From NCBI GenBank assembly GCA_964017125.1, contig OZ024908.1, positions 81,591,499 through 81,655,498 of the forward strand: 64,000 bases of DNA, in the 5' to 3' direction. The DNA is from Flabesymbios commensalis (lineage: Eukaryota > Annelida > Polychaeta > Terebellida > Flabelligeridae). The notes under the pieces are model-generated. The model had not been told where the DNA came from. It did not search any database and saw only the letters and a list, made by a program, of their open reading frames with translations. This document shows positions 54,605 through 64,000 of this stretch, piece by piece; within the stretch, counting starts at the first letter, position 1, and each line of letters begins with the position of its first letter. The translations under genes and the position numbers were made by a program.

Positions 54605-55245
54605 GAAATCGGCAGTGCCCAGGAACTCTATGAATACAAAAAACTGGCAAGGTCGGCGGTCCGCGCAACGGAAATGAAGTGTCAGACTGTAGATCACTCA
54701 TGTAGGACTTCACTTTGCACTCATTTTAACATATTGCTTGAATGACTCTCCTTGCTGCAAAATAAGACTAAGAGCTATATTATTAAAAGAAGTCATCATG
54801 TTTAAGCTATGCTAATCTATAGATTATTCACTTAGAATAAGCACGCATAACACACTGTGAAGTCGGCTCAACAATCAAAACAACATGGTTAACGTTTTTG
54901 TATTGTTTAAAAGCTATGACATTGTCGGTCAGATGTAGACTCTATATGTCTACTATGAGAAAATGTGACAAATTATCTACCAACAAAAAATAATTTATAG
55001 AAAACCATGCAGTCAATCATGATTGTAAAATGTAATTGAGAACGAGACAAATTAATGTTTTATACACAAACTGATACAACACACTGAACTATGTGATAAA
55101 GCCAACATAATATTTTATTACCACAATTTTTTTTTTCTTGTTATCACGTATTAATATTTGTACCAGCCATTCTATGCTTATATTTCAGGAAGAGCGACCA
55201 ATACCAGAGCCAGGACCCGGAGGTAAATATAAACTTGTTTTAGTA
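54605..55245. other. No feature recognised
   Basis: Nothing supported. Confidence 0.35.
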
Positions 55246-55249
55246 GGCC

Positions 55250-55322
55250 TACCTTTCATTCTAAAGTCGATCCCCAGAAATTAGATTCTGACGTGTAAAG
55301 TCGATCTCCACACTGAAAGAGT
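55250..55322 (+). repeat. Family B MITE, core and right end only
   Basis: AAAGTCGATCCCCAGAAATT, then AGATTCTGACGTGTAAAG and CTCCACACTGAAAGAG. It borders the pogo-like element. Confidence 0.55.
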
Positions 55323-56200
55323 AAAATACAGTATAACCTCAGTTCCGGACCACCTCAAAAAGCGGACCTCCTCGCATCTCGGACCACTTTTGTCCAGTCC
55401 CAAAGTTTTTCCCATTGATGTAATGCTTAAGGAATAACCCCTAGCAGACCACCCTCGCTATTCGGAACTCGGACCACTTTTTTGCACAAAACCAGTCTCG
55501 AACCTCGCTAAGCGGACCACCTGGTTATCTGAATAAGACCTTGTAACAACTATGATCCTTGTGAGTTGAACGCCCTGCACCCCGGTGATATTGATCTGGC
55601 AGTCCTGATGAGACAATAAAATTGCCATGAGTCCTATATGGTGGACGTCGCGCCATCACGCTTGCTTGAACACAAACGACAACCGTCTGATTGCTCAGAA
55701 TGAATCTTATTTCATGTTAATTTTAATCTATTGGTAGCTTTTAATAAAGTAAGGCTGATATCGATAATCTTTGTATTCAGTATCTTTGCAAGATAATTTA
55801 TTGTATACCGTTCTTCTTGTAACTATTTTAGAAAAGTGAATCACAATTAGCTACTAAATAAAATTAGAATATGATTATCGTGATTAATCGACAGTAGCAA
55901 CACTAGTGTCTCTTCCGCCGGGAATTTGACCCTCAGAGCTCAACATATCAAAGTTATATATTTTTTGTGCACTCGATAGACCCACATGTAATTAAAATTC
56001 TGTATCTTTACCTGTTATAAATCTCAGTTGCAATGATCATTTTATATTAATTGTATTACTGATCTGTACATGACCTAACAAATAAACTGATTCGTATTCA
56101 TAATTTAGAGACGGCAATTATACGTGTGATTTATCTTGTAATACGCCACATTAAAAAGGCCATAGCGTTCACAGGGTCTGCTCTGATCAATTAAAGGGAT

Positions 56201-56309
56201 CCCAGCAAACACGAGGAGTCCACCCAATGTTGTTTCAATATTGGCCCACCGCCTACGGCGCTGGCCCAACATTGAAACAACATTTGGTCAACTCCTCGTG
56301 TTTGCGGGA
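56201..56309. mobile_element. Family H MITE inside the pogo-like element (1)
   Basis: CCCAGCAAACACGAGGAGTC at the left and GACTCCTCGTGTTTGC in mirrored order at the right; GGCCCACCGCC / GGCGCTGGCCC at the centre. Well-preserved arms. Confidence 0.85.
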
Positions 56310-56312
56310 TAA

Positions 56313-56408
56313 CCCAGCAGATACGAGACATTGAAACAGTGTTGGATTACTCTAAGGCCGGTATCAGACGGTTGGCCAACAATAAACCAATATTGAGCCA
56401 ACATCACA
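56313..56408. mobile_element. Family H MITE inside the pogo-like element (2)
   Basis: CCCAGCAGATACGAGACATT follows the first copy after 3 bp. The right arm is decayed (AACCAATATTGAGCCAACAT). Two copies back to back suggest a preferred target or a dimer. Confidence 0.65.
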
Positions 56409-57065
56409 CGTCATAGTACAGTGTTGAACTGCATCTGCATCTGCAATTTCTGTTCGATGGCTGCCAGAATAAACAGGACAGCAGCTTACCAAGATATAAA
56501 AATGGTATATGAATTTAGTAAGTCATTCAACGTTGTGCATCAATATGGCAAAAGCTGGACGTAAAAGCTCACGCTCAAAGAAAAAACAAATCTCATAGAT
56601 GCAAGTCGCACTCACAGTCAGCGACAATTAGCAGATTAGATGAAGGATATGATGACCAACGAGATCTGTCTTCTACGTCTTAAACATTTCCAGAATTCTG
56701 TTGTGAAAAAAGCCTATTTGATATCGATGAGAAATTGATGACTGATTAGGATAGTTTGCGTGTTGCTGCTGTAAGAGACAGTATACAAGCTGCTGCAAAC
56801 TTCAATTAATGTAAAATAAATGTTTTTATTTTATTAATAATTTCTAGTACTAATTGAATAAAAATATTCATTATTGTTTGTGTTTGTTTTGTGTTTGTTT
56901 TGTTTCTTATACACGTAGTTAATAGTACACATACTGTGCTTAGAGCATGGACATTTTCATATATTAAATGTACAATTTCACTTAGGGGACCACCTCGCTA
57001 ACGGGACCACTTTTCCTAGGTCCCTTAGGTGGTCCGTTTAGCGAGGCTCTACTGTATTTATAATG

Positions 57066-57199
57066 GCCGTACTGCGTAGTCCCATACCATAGGTATGTAT
57101 TCAAATGAAGCAGAAAGATCAACATTTATGTTGATTTCAAAGTGAAAGAAAACCTCTGGTCTCTTGCTTTATATAAAAATATTTCAGCGCAATAAAGGG
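57066..57199 (-). repeat. Family B MITE, truncated
   Basis: On the minus strand it starts at TTAA (57200-57203) with CCCTTTATTGCGCTGAAATA and continues through the family body (AAATCAACATAAATGTTGAT, CTTTCTGCTTCATTTGAATA). Confidence 0.65.
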
Positions 57200-57342
57200 T
57201 TAAATCAGTATGATGATAATTAGCCATCCACCCTTATGCTTACTGTTTTTGTATTGTACATCTGCCGCCACTGCTATCTCACTGTCCCGCTCCCTTGTAG
57301 GCGACACGCTGGTTAGAAAAGACAGAAGATAACACATTAATA

Positions 57343-58800
57343 ATAATAATAATAACATTTATTGGCAACTGAAAGTTGAATTACATTACAACATAGCATG
57401 CAATAGTAAAAGTTGTTAATTTTAAAATGATTGACGTAATATTAAAACATAAGCAGTGTAAAAGTGTAATAAATTAGACATCTTTATAATATCAATAGTT
57501 TAGAAAATAATTTATTTCCATGCAGTTATTGCCAGTGGACCATGCATATGGTATCAGCGTATGTTGTTATCTCTTGGTTCTTGTTCTGGGTGCAGAGAAT
57601 TGTGTCTTCTTCCTGAAATTAAGAGACACCAAACGTGGAGGAGACAGTAGATGATGAAGTTTATGTGTGGGGGACAACATACCTCTGAAGAAAGGGCGAG
57701 ACAGGTCTTCAGGTCGGGAGCGTAGGGTGTTGATGTTGGCACGGGTGAGGACGCATTCGTATGTCAGCTATGGGAATGTGATCTTCATTGCCCTCTTCTG
57801 TATCCCTTCTAGTCGGTCCGGATCTGATACAGTAAGACCCGTGTGCCACACTCGGCCGGCATATTCCAACAGCAAGCGGACAAGTGAGACGTTTATCCTT
57901 ACAATATGAATGCTTGCCACACCTGCCCGCTGCAAAAGATGCAAAAAGTCTTTGTGATGCCTTGCCATGTATCATCGTTATGTATGGACCCCGCCCCAAG
58001 TCATAGGTTATAATCATACCCAGTAGCTTGGTCGATGTGACTCTTTCTGTGGCTTTTTATATCATCCACATATTTATAAAGGGGTAGTCTAGTCCGCAGG
58101 TCGTTTATGTGGACAATAAATTCTACTGGACCAAATAAAGTGCCCCGGGGAACTCCTGCATTGATAGTACACCACTCCGAGATATCATCTATGATTTCAG
58201 TCCGTTGTTTCCTATCACAGAGGAATGAAGTGAACCACTTAACTAAACAATCATGAACTCCCATGTTAGCGAGCTTCGTGAGTAGTAGCGAGTGGTCCAC
58301 ACAGTCAAACACTTTGCTGTAGTCCAACAAGAGCACCCTCAGAACCTTACCAGGGTTGTCCAAAGCTTCTTTACAAAGATCTATCAACTCAACAAGGGCG
58401 TGAATTGTGGAGCTGTCCTTCACTGAGCCGTACTGTTATGGATCAATTGATTCAGACACTTCCTCCATGACCCAGTTACACATGAATGATTCCGTCATTT
58501 TGGCCAAATAGGCGTTAGAGAAATAGGGTGTATGTGCTTCTCGAGGATGGAAGGCTGGTTCACATTCGCTAATAGGAAGATGTTAGCTGATTTTCATAAT
58601 GGAGAAACTATCCTTCTCGCATACTGCTGTTATACAAAGCACACACATGGCCCGCTAGACTGCAAGTGCCATCTCGTAATATCCAGTTCGGGATGTTCTC
58701 TGGAGGAACCCCACACGTAAAGAAAACAATCTCAGCAGTCGGGGAAGCTACAGCAAGATGGGTGATGTTTGCCGATTCATGTGCTCTAAGAGATTATAAG
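57343..58800 (-). mobile_element. LINE ORF2 3' half with 3' tail (CR1/L2/RTE-like)
   Basis: On the minus strand, pieces of a reverse transcriptase: NIPNWILRDGTCSLAG, AKMTESFMCNWVMEEVSES, then an open frame of 140 codons with VLLLDYSKVFDCVDHSLLL, WFTSFLCDRKQRTEI, INAGVPRGTLFGPVEFIVHI and YVDDIK (the catalytic box, usually YADD). It is followed by the thumb and C-terminal part (VRLLLEYAGRVWHTGL, RPFFRGMLSPTHKLHHLL). The 3' end is AATGTTATTATTATTATTAA near 57343. Stops and frame shifts separate the pieces, for example a stop just before QYGSVKDSST. 5'-truncated and inactive. Confidence 0.88.
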
Positions 58801-59150
58801 GCCATTTTATTCAGCTCGTTTTTTACAATGTTTTTAATTAATTTATAACAAGCAGAGTCTGGAAATTGCTCCAGAAACCCTTGTAAATAATAAGGGTTCC
58901 ATTTGTGTATATTATCATCGATAAAATATATTCCAGCATATGCACTATTTATAAACTTTCATAATCTTTTCATATTTCATCTAGTCGAGGCAGTTTCTGC
59001 CTGTATTTTTTTGTGAAAATGCTATGACTTTCCTAGTCACCAGTTTATCTGTGATATAACCATTGACGTGTAGCTAACTACAGAATCAATGATATAACTA
59101 ATGTATTTATTGAAAGTATAAAATAGCTTGCTCTTGTCGCCGCCACTCTG
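58801..59150. other. No feature recognised
   Basis: May include further LINE-derived sequence, but nothing was identified. Confidence 0.3.
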
Positions 59151-59154
59151 GAAC

Positions 59155-59330
59155 AGCATATAGGGACCACTGCGGAAATAAGTGACCTGCACCAGGATAC
59201 TTTTCAGTGTTTTTATCCCTGGTGTTCCAGAATGGTGGTCACATTGTATTTTGAATACTTAATGTATTTATCATACTGATTGTTAACCCTATTTTATGTG
59301 AATGCTGAATAAATCTATCTATCTATATAT
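59155..59330 (+). mobile_element. LINE 3' end (L2/CR1-like), fragment 2
   Basis: GGAACAGCATATAGGGACC, TTTTATCCCTGGTGTTCC and a terminal GCTGAATAAATCTATCTATC. It aligns with 27109-27290. The tail unit differs (ATCT versus AAATC). Confidence 0.75.
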
Positions 59331-59597
59331 ATCAAGAGGGGGAAGGTTGTAAACCTGAAAAGAGCCCCGGTCGAAGAAGCAGAAGAGGAGGCTTAAAGAC
59401 GAAAATGATACATCAAAATAATGTAAATAACACTGCACTCCATTTTTTTAAATGTTGGAGCACTAATGCCAGGTACGAATCATTTTTAAACACTGACACT
59501 AGGGGGGGGGGGGGGGGTTGTAAATATGTATTTATGTAAAAGAAATACTAAAAGGTACACAGTGGTCTGAAAACCTTCCTAGAGACTCCATCTGGGT

Positions 59598-59882
59598 GGC
59601 CGGCCGGCCCCGATGGCTTATTCGTATCGACTGCGGATTGTAAGCTCGGGGTACCAGGTTCGAATCCCGGTCGGGACGGATATTTGTCATCGTGGTTGTG
59701 CATATGCAGTGCTCCAAACTGTTCAAAGGCATGGAGTGTACAGTGCTGCCTATGGTAATGTGCACTATAAAGAACCCTTGGAGTCATTCAAAATAAGAGT
59801 AGGGCATAGTTCGGGCTTCCTTCTGTCGCGATATTGCCATGATTGTGCAGAAAGCGACGTCAAGCAATATCCATTCATTCAT
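59598..59882 (+). mobile_element. tRNA-derived SINE with perfect 13-bp target duplication
   Basis: ACTCCATCTGGGT occurs directly before (59585-59597) and after (59883-59895) the element. The head is tRNA-like: GGCCCCGATGGCTTATTCG, GCGGATTGTAAGCTCG and B box GGTTCGAATCCCGG with GTCGGGAC closing the acceptor-like pairing. The body contains ACAGTGCTGCCTATGG, TGCACTATAAAGAACCC and TTCTGTCGCGATATTGCC, and the tail is (CATT)n. The exact duplication marks this as the youngest retro-insertion in the window. Confidence 0.92.
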
Positions 59883-59899
59883 ACTCCATCTGGGTAGAG

Positions 59900-61895
59900 G
59901 TACCACTAAAAAAACAAAGACAGCTTGCTAGTAGGAGCGGTATACAGGTCGCCTAGCAGCGCCGACCAGAGAAATAAGAGCATAAACGATCTCATTGCCA
60001 ATGAAAATGTAAACACAACTACATAATATCAGGAGAAGAACATACGAATCTAGAAGAAACAACAGTAGATAAGGATCTAAGCATACTGTCACGGTTAAGT
60101 GACTGCTCCAGCCTACAATATTACAAATGTGTCAGGACTTATAACTGCAGGCTCAATGGTCGAGCGGGAACCAATTCAGAATAAATTACTTAACCGAAGG
60201 ACATTAAGATATTAAACGTTAGAATTACACATAGTAGTAGTAAATCATTGCTTTACGTCACTTTTCGGCACAAAAGGTCTTTTAAGTGACATTATAATAC
60301 GATAAAAACGTTGTAGTCAATTGATGAGATGAATGATGTACAGATGATGATGTGAGGGTGGGGGTGATAGGGCATGGTGGGTTATTGAGAGCGTTTTCCT
60401 TCGCTCGCCCGATAAGGGGTTCTGGGCATGTCTAGGAGATATACCCCCAGACATGCCCAGACGGCCGGAGACTTGAGTTTCGCTGTACAATTTAATGATG
60501 AAACTCTTTGGCATTTCGCGCAGCTCCGCTATCCTCGGGTCGGATAGTCCCCAGAGTAACAATAGGAAGGATCACTCCCTCTGGGTAACTCCATTCATCC
60601 CACGTGAGAGACCTAATGTCAAACACGCTATTGCCGGTTATTTGAGGCTACCACAGCCTACATCAGCGCCAGCACTGATGCGGGTGCTGCATTGGCTCCG
60701 CTGTTGAGCGGAGGAACCAGGGTATGCCACTGGCAATCCGCCCGAAGATTATAGCCAGATACGAGGAGGCTGCAGCTGCCCTTGGATGATTGCTGTAGAC
60801 TAGTGCTTCCGTACAATGCCGTACACAGCATCCAACAGACGAAACAGATCCCTAATGACCCTCCCCAGATGGGGGCAAAAAGTACTACTACTAGCAATCA
60901 TCCCAGTACCCCAGAATTACACATAGCGAACCGACGATAAAATGGAGCGATATCGAGTACAATCGGCAAAATATCGATATCTAGGGGGAAATCGTCGAGC
61001 AGACAATTCAACGGAACTTTCAAATAAATAAACTCCAGAAAGGCACACAACTATCTACATGCTTTATTCTAATATAAAATCACTCTGACATATATGATAG
61101 GTCGAAGGATCTGGGGTTGAAGTTCCTAGCCTATTCTAACTCCTGTCTGGGCAACATAATTAACTTGAGATTGGTTCTTGATGCTTTATTGATTATAACT
61201 TCAATTTCACTGTCTCGGACTCCAGGATTCCAGGATGGTAATGGAATGTTGGACGCGGCCACAGCCTCGTGGCTTGAGCTGCGAGGAGCAGGGGGACGGC
61301 AGGTCCGCCCTGCTCCCGGAGTAGATCGTAAGTGTAAGATTGAGTGGGCTTAGCCTCGTGTCGTCGGTAGCGCTCGCCAGGGGGTGCAGCTCCTCGTCAG
61401 GTGCTGACTCCTGGCGAACGAAACCGAAGTGGTCCCCACATATATACACAGTATCACACAGTATTTATAAATGATAAGTCACTTTACAGCTGGTAGCAGA
61501 TCCCTGTTGATGCTAAAACATGTGAAAGCTTTTATAATAAAAGACCGGAGGCTCACCCGATGATAACTCAATAGCAATCTATAGCTAGTGACAGTGCATG
61601 GCCACAATATGATATTCAAATGGAATATGCAACACCAGGGGGTATCTATATACCTGGTGGTGCAATAAATATGACTTTGTGCCAGTTAATTCTCCTCTGA
61701 ACTACAGGGTATAATAGGTGTAGTACAGTTAATAAGTCTATTAGGCTACCCAGTGTTACGAGTTATGTCTCGGCCCCACAGATCCTTAAGATCTTGAACT
61801 TGAAGACAATAAAGTAAAGTACAATAAATGATACTATTGCCAAACTGGTAATAGGCCTAAGCTTCCCCAGATTACACTGAATAAAATGGACTTGG
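59900..61895. other. No gene recognised
   Basis: About 2 kb. A small hairpin, GGGCATGTCTAGG / AGACATGCCC, lies at 60423-60463. A GC-rich block at 61200-61440 has no recognisable domain on either strand. ORFs of 70-81 codons show no family signature. Confidence 0.4.
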
Positions 61896-61899
61896 AATA

Positions 61900-62232
61900 A
61901 TAATATAGCAAAGTTAAAACCAAGCAAACACATGTTTCAAGAGCTCAAATGGTTACCCTTTGATGAAATCGTAAAATTTAAGCAGGTCATTCTAGTCTAT
62001 AAAGCTGTAACTGGTAGTGCACCCCAATATATACAGACACTGTTTACTAATATTAAAGATCACTCAAAATATTCCCTCAGATCTTCAACAAATAACAAAT
62101 TATTCGTTCCTAGAACACATCACAAATCATTTTCCTATACAGGCGTAATTATTTGGAATGCACTACCGGAGAATATAAAAAAATCTGAAACATTTGCTAA
62201 ATTCAAACAATTATATAATAAAAAAACATAAG
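61900..62232 (+). mobile_element. LINE ORF2 C-terminal fragment (Jockey/CR1-like)
   Basis: An open frame of 99 codons: ELKWLPFDEIVKFKQVILVY, KAVTGSAPQYIQTLF, YSLRSSTNNKLFVPRTH, SFSYTGVIIWNALPENIKKS. This LxWLPxxERI..YK..HGLAP..YxxR....L.VP....FsysGa.iWN.LP order is the usual end of non-LTR ORF2 proteins. It stops at AACATAA and is followed by an AT-rich tail. Only the 3' part remains; its frame is unbroken. Confidence 0.85.
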
Positions 62233-62313
62233 AAGAAAATAAATACAGATAATTTCAAGTAATTTCACAAGACCTGTATATATATATAATCATACTGTAG
62301 CTGTATTATTGTT

Positions 62314-62409
62314 CCTGGCAGGCGCTGGGCTTCTGCCTGGTGTTGGGGAGGGTGCCGGACTTGGCCAGCATTTGACCGGCGCTGGGTTGACGTCTCGATT
62401 CTGCTGGGA
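62314..62409. mobile_element. Palindromic CCCAGCA-type MITE (family H), GC-rich variant
   Basis: TTCCTGGCAGGCGCTGGGC at the left and CGCTGGGTTGACGTCTCGAT with TCTGCTGGGAA at the right. The centre is GC-rich and only partly palindromic. Confidence 0.6.
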
Positions 62410-62414
62410 ACACG

Positions 62415-62845
62415 TGTGATAATGAAGTTTGATTCTGCTTGTACCCTTAATTGGGGAGGAGGGGGGGGGTTTGGAAATGCCCAACCGAGTCAACTGGACG
62501 CCCGGCATTATAAGGTGCCCCCAATGATCGTTAGCGCCATGCCCCTTCTGAATCCTAGGTGAGACACTGTTAGGTGTGATCAAATATTAACTCTGTTAGC
62601 AGTAGTTTGGGGCATTTTTATAATTCAATAGTATAAATGCTTCTCACATAATCATGATAGCGTAATATTGATTTTATCAATGTCTATGACAAAACATAAG
62701 ATCAGGACATACTAGTTAGTATTCCAATTTCCAATGTCATCACTTCACTAGTTCAAACTCAAATTGCACCCCTAAGAAAAGGTGACAAGGAAAATGCATT
62801 GATGTCTGAGAACCAGTTGTTGTAAATATGATATCTACAAAACCG
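62415..62845. other. No feature recognised
   Basis: Nothing supported. Confidence 0.35.
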
Positions 62846-62849
62846 CTTT

Positions 62850-63310
62850 TTCAATTCACTAGGTATTCAACATACTGGATACAAGTATTAATTACTAGGC
62901 TGCATCAATTTTTCAGCAAGTTCGGGGAAATATTCGGGTCATGGCGGCCATATTTAATCTTTTTTTCGTCAAGTTAGGACCTTGTCACCCTGATACCTTC
63001 AAAGCCGCTTATCCGATGTACTCGATATTCAAAATACTGCATAGTAGTATTAATTCCAAGCCTGCATCAATTTGTCAGAAAGTTCGGGAGAATATCCGGG
63101 TCATGGCGGTCATCTTTAATCTTTTTTCGTCAAATTAGAACCTTGTCACCCTGATAACCTCAAGGCCGCTTATCCGATATACTCAATATTCAACACACTG
63201 CATAGTAATATTATTTCCTAGACTGCATCAATTTTTCAGAAAATTCGGGAAAATATCCTGGACATGGCGGCCGTCTTTAATCCATCGGAGTCAAAATAGC
63301 ACCTAGTCAG
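62850..63310 (+). repeat. Tandem repeat, period about 165 bp, 3 units
   Basis: Units share ATACTGCATAGTAGTATTAA, CTGCATCAATTTTTCAG, AAGTTCGGGAGAATATCCGG, GTCATGGCGGCCAT and CCTTGTCACCCTGATA. The first unit is incomplete at its left. The GTCATGGCGGCC motif is reminiscent of subterminal repeat arrays in DNA transposons, but no ends were found. Confidence 0.85.
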
Positions 63311-63319
63311 CCTAAAGCT

Positions 63320-63735
63320 GCTAGCTTCTGCCTCATAATATTACTTGATAATTGCATGTACGAATTGATTATCTGGTAAAAATTATAATTAATGTATAAC
63401 TTTTTATATTTGAAAAGTGCGAGGGGGAGCCTTCTTGGGTGTTTACATGGTTAACACTTACATCTAGTTTTTTTGTGGATTGATCTGGAAATATATAACA
63501 GGGATGCTTTCAATGTTTTTTGTGTCGAAAACAGTCAGTCACATCTAGTTAAATATGCATAGCTTGCCACGTGTCTATCAATGCAAATTCTAGCCAATAG
63601 GCACAGTGGGAGTGGCTTATATATTAAATATATAGAAAAAACATTACCATTAAAAAAAACTGCTATACCAGATTATTATGTGACATTATTATCTAAGCCT
63701 CGTGTAAGTATTTTTGCTCAATTTTGTTGTGGAAT
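63320..63735. other. No feature recognised
   Basis: Nothing supported. Confidence 0.35.
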
Positions 63736-64000
63736 TTAACCTTTGAGAGTAGAAACAGGCCGTAGATAGAGAGTTAAAGATGATACAACTGAATAGATGG
63801 ATACGCTCTCTAAAACTGGAAGAGCTTGTCTGTTCAAATTGTTTATCTGGCGAAGTCGAAGATGAATATCATTTGTTGTTAAAATGTAATGCTTTTGCCG
63901 GTATTATAGTTGATTATATCAAGAACAATATGCGTAATTGCGCCGATTTCATTAATCTAACTTAGGAAGAAAAAAATAAAATTTTGATCACCAAATTCTG
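63735..64000 (+). mobile_element. LINE ORF2 C-terminal end with Cys/His motif, cut by window edge
   Basis: An open frame at 63780-63965 reads IRSLKLEELVCSNCLSGEVE, DEYHLLLKCNAFAGI. The CxxC...EVEDEYHxLLKC pattern is the usual C-terminal Cys/His segment of CR1/Jockey/RTE-type ORF2 proteins. Upstream, a LRVETGRR-like stretch (63740-63775) lies in another frame, so there is a shift. A stop (TAG) at 63963 is followed by EEKNKI in frame, so the copy is dead. Confidence 0.75.

Larger units (their letters stand above)
55329..57054 (+). mobile_element. pogo/Tigger-like transposon, deletion derivative, 1726 bp
   Basis: TA at 55327-55328 and 57055-57056. Ends are CAGTATAACCTCAGTTCCGG and, in reverse complement, CAGTAGAGCCTCGCTAAACG; both carry GGACCACC units close to the tips. 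A frame near 56570 reads KLTLKEKTNLIDASRTHSQR then QLAD, which matches the N-terminal helix-turn-helix of pogo/CENP-B-type transposases. The DDE catalytic part is absent. Two family H palindromes sit inside (56201-56408). Confidence 0.88.

Noticed and set aside
59598-59680. Functional tRNA gene
   Set aside because: The fold is imperfect (mismatches in acceptor and T stems, no clear anticodon arm), and the sequence continues into a SINE body with a target duplication.
60317-61449. Possible gene or element in the GC-richer stretch
   Set aside because: Several ORFs of 70-81 codons overlap on both strands with no domain, splice pattern or terminal repeats.

Overview
This window is a stretch of animal (metazoan) nuclear DNA, AT-rich, intron-bearing and packed with transposable elements. 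No bacterial operons, rRNA genes or intact tRNA genes were seen. The one gene that can be assembled with confidence is an alpha-arrestin of the ARRDC1-5/TXNIP family. It has seven coding exons on the minus strand (41276 down to 35559), all splice junctions obey GT/AG, and it predicts 405 residues. The mix of 5S-rRNA-derived SINEs, dimeric tRNA SINEs, pogo/Tigger DNA transposons, TTAA-flanked MITEs and L2/CR1/Jockey-like LINE fragments, together with an overrepresented TAGGCCTA octamer, suggests a marine invertebrate (deuterostome or lophotrochozoan). The species cannot be named from sequence alone.

Layout. 1-19 kb is dominated by an old, very large inverted repeat. Its left arm (1 to about 4005, running off the window edge) carries a private TTCG-rich minisatellite. 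Its right arm (about 10880-18985) carries a private 6-kb DNA transposon (12319-18320). The left arm preserves that transposon's empty target site. The spacer (4-10.9 kb) holds SINEs and several palindromic MITEs. 19-31 kb has no recognised gene; it holds MITEs, a tRNA SINE, tandem repeats, a foldback element with an internal 41-bp satellite, and 5S-derived SINE copies. 31-35.5 kb is AT-rich and lies downstream of the arrestin gene. 35.5-41.3 kb is the arrestin gene; its introns contain a triple nest (a hairpin MITE inside a hAT element inside a TTAA MITE). 41.3-45.2 kb is upstream of the gene and includes a Tigger element whose interior holds a promoter-like block oriented toward the arrestin. 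45.7-64 kb is a repeat graveyard: a dimeric tRNA SINE, three or four LINE fragments, a MITE, a fresh-looking inverted/direct repeat complex, 5S SINEs, a tandem array of GTCTG..CAGAC palindromes, a pogo-like element, and a tRNA SINE with a perfect 13-bp target-site duplication.

What works together. The arrestin is the only host gene readable here. Its C-tail combines a PPxY motif (NEDD4-type ubiquitin ligase binding) with a terminal PSAP (ESCRT-I/TSG101-type late-domain motif). The PSAP-encoding end of the last exon has been tandemly triplicated. The strongest unusual signals are that triplication, the same 5S-headed SINE body carrying two unrelated 3' tails, the giant inverted repeat with its paralogous empty site, the promoter-like block inside a Tigger element, and the roughly 30-fold excess of TAGGCCTA. 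No LTR retrovirus, Polinton or toxin fossil was recognised. All coordinates were read by eye; repeat boundaries are approximate unless a target-site duplication fixes them.
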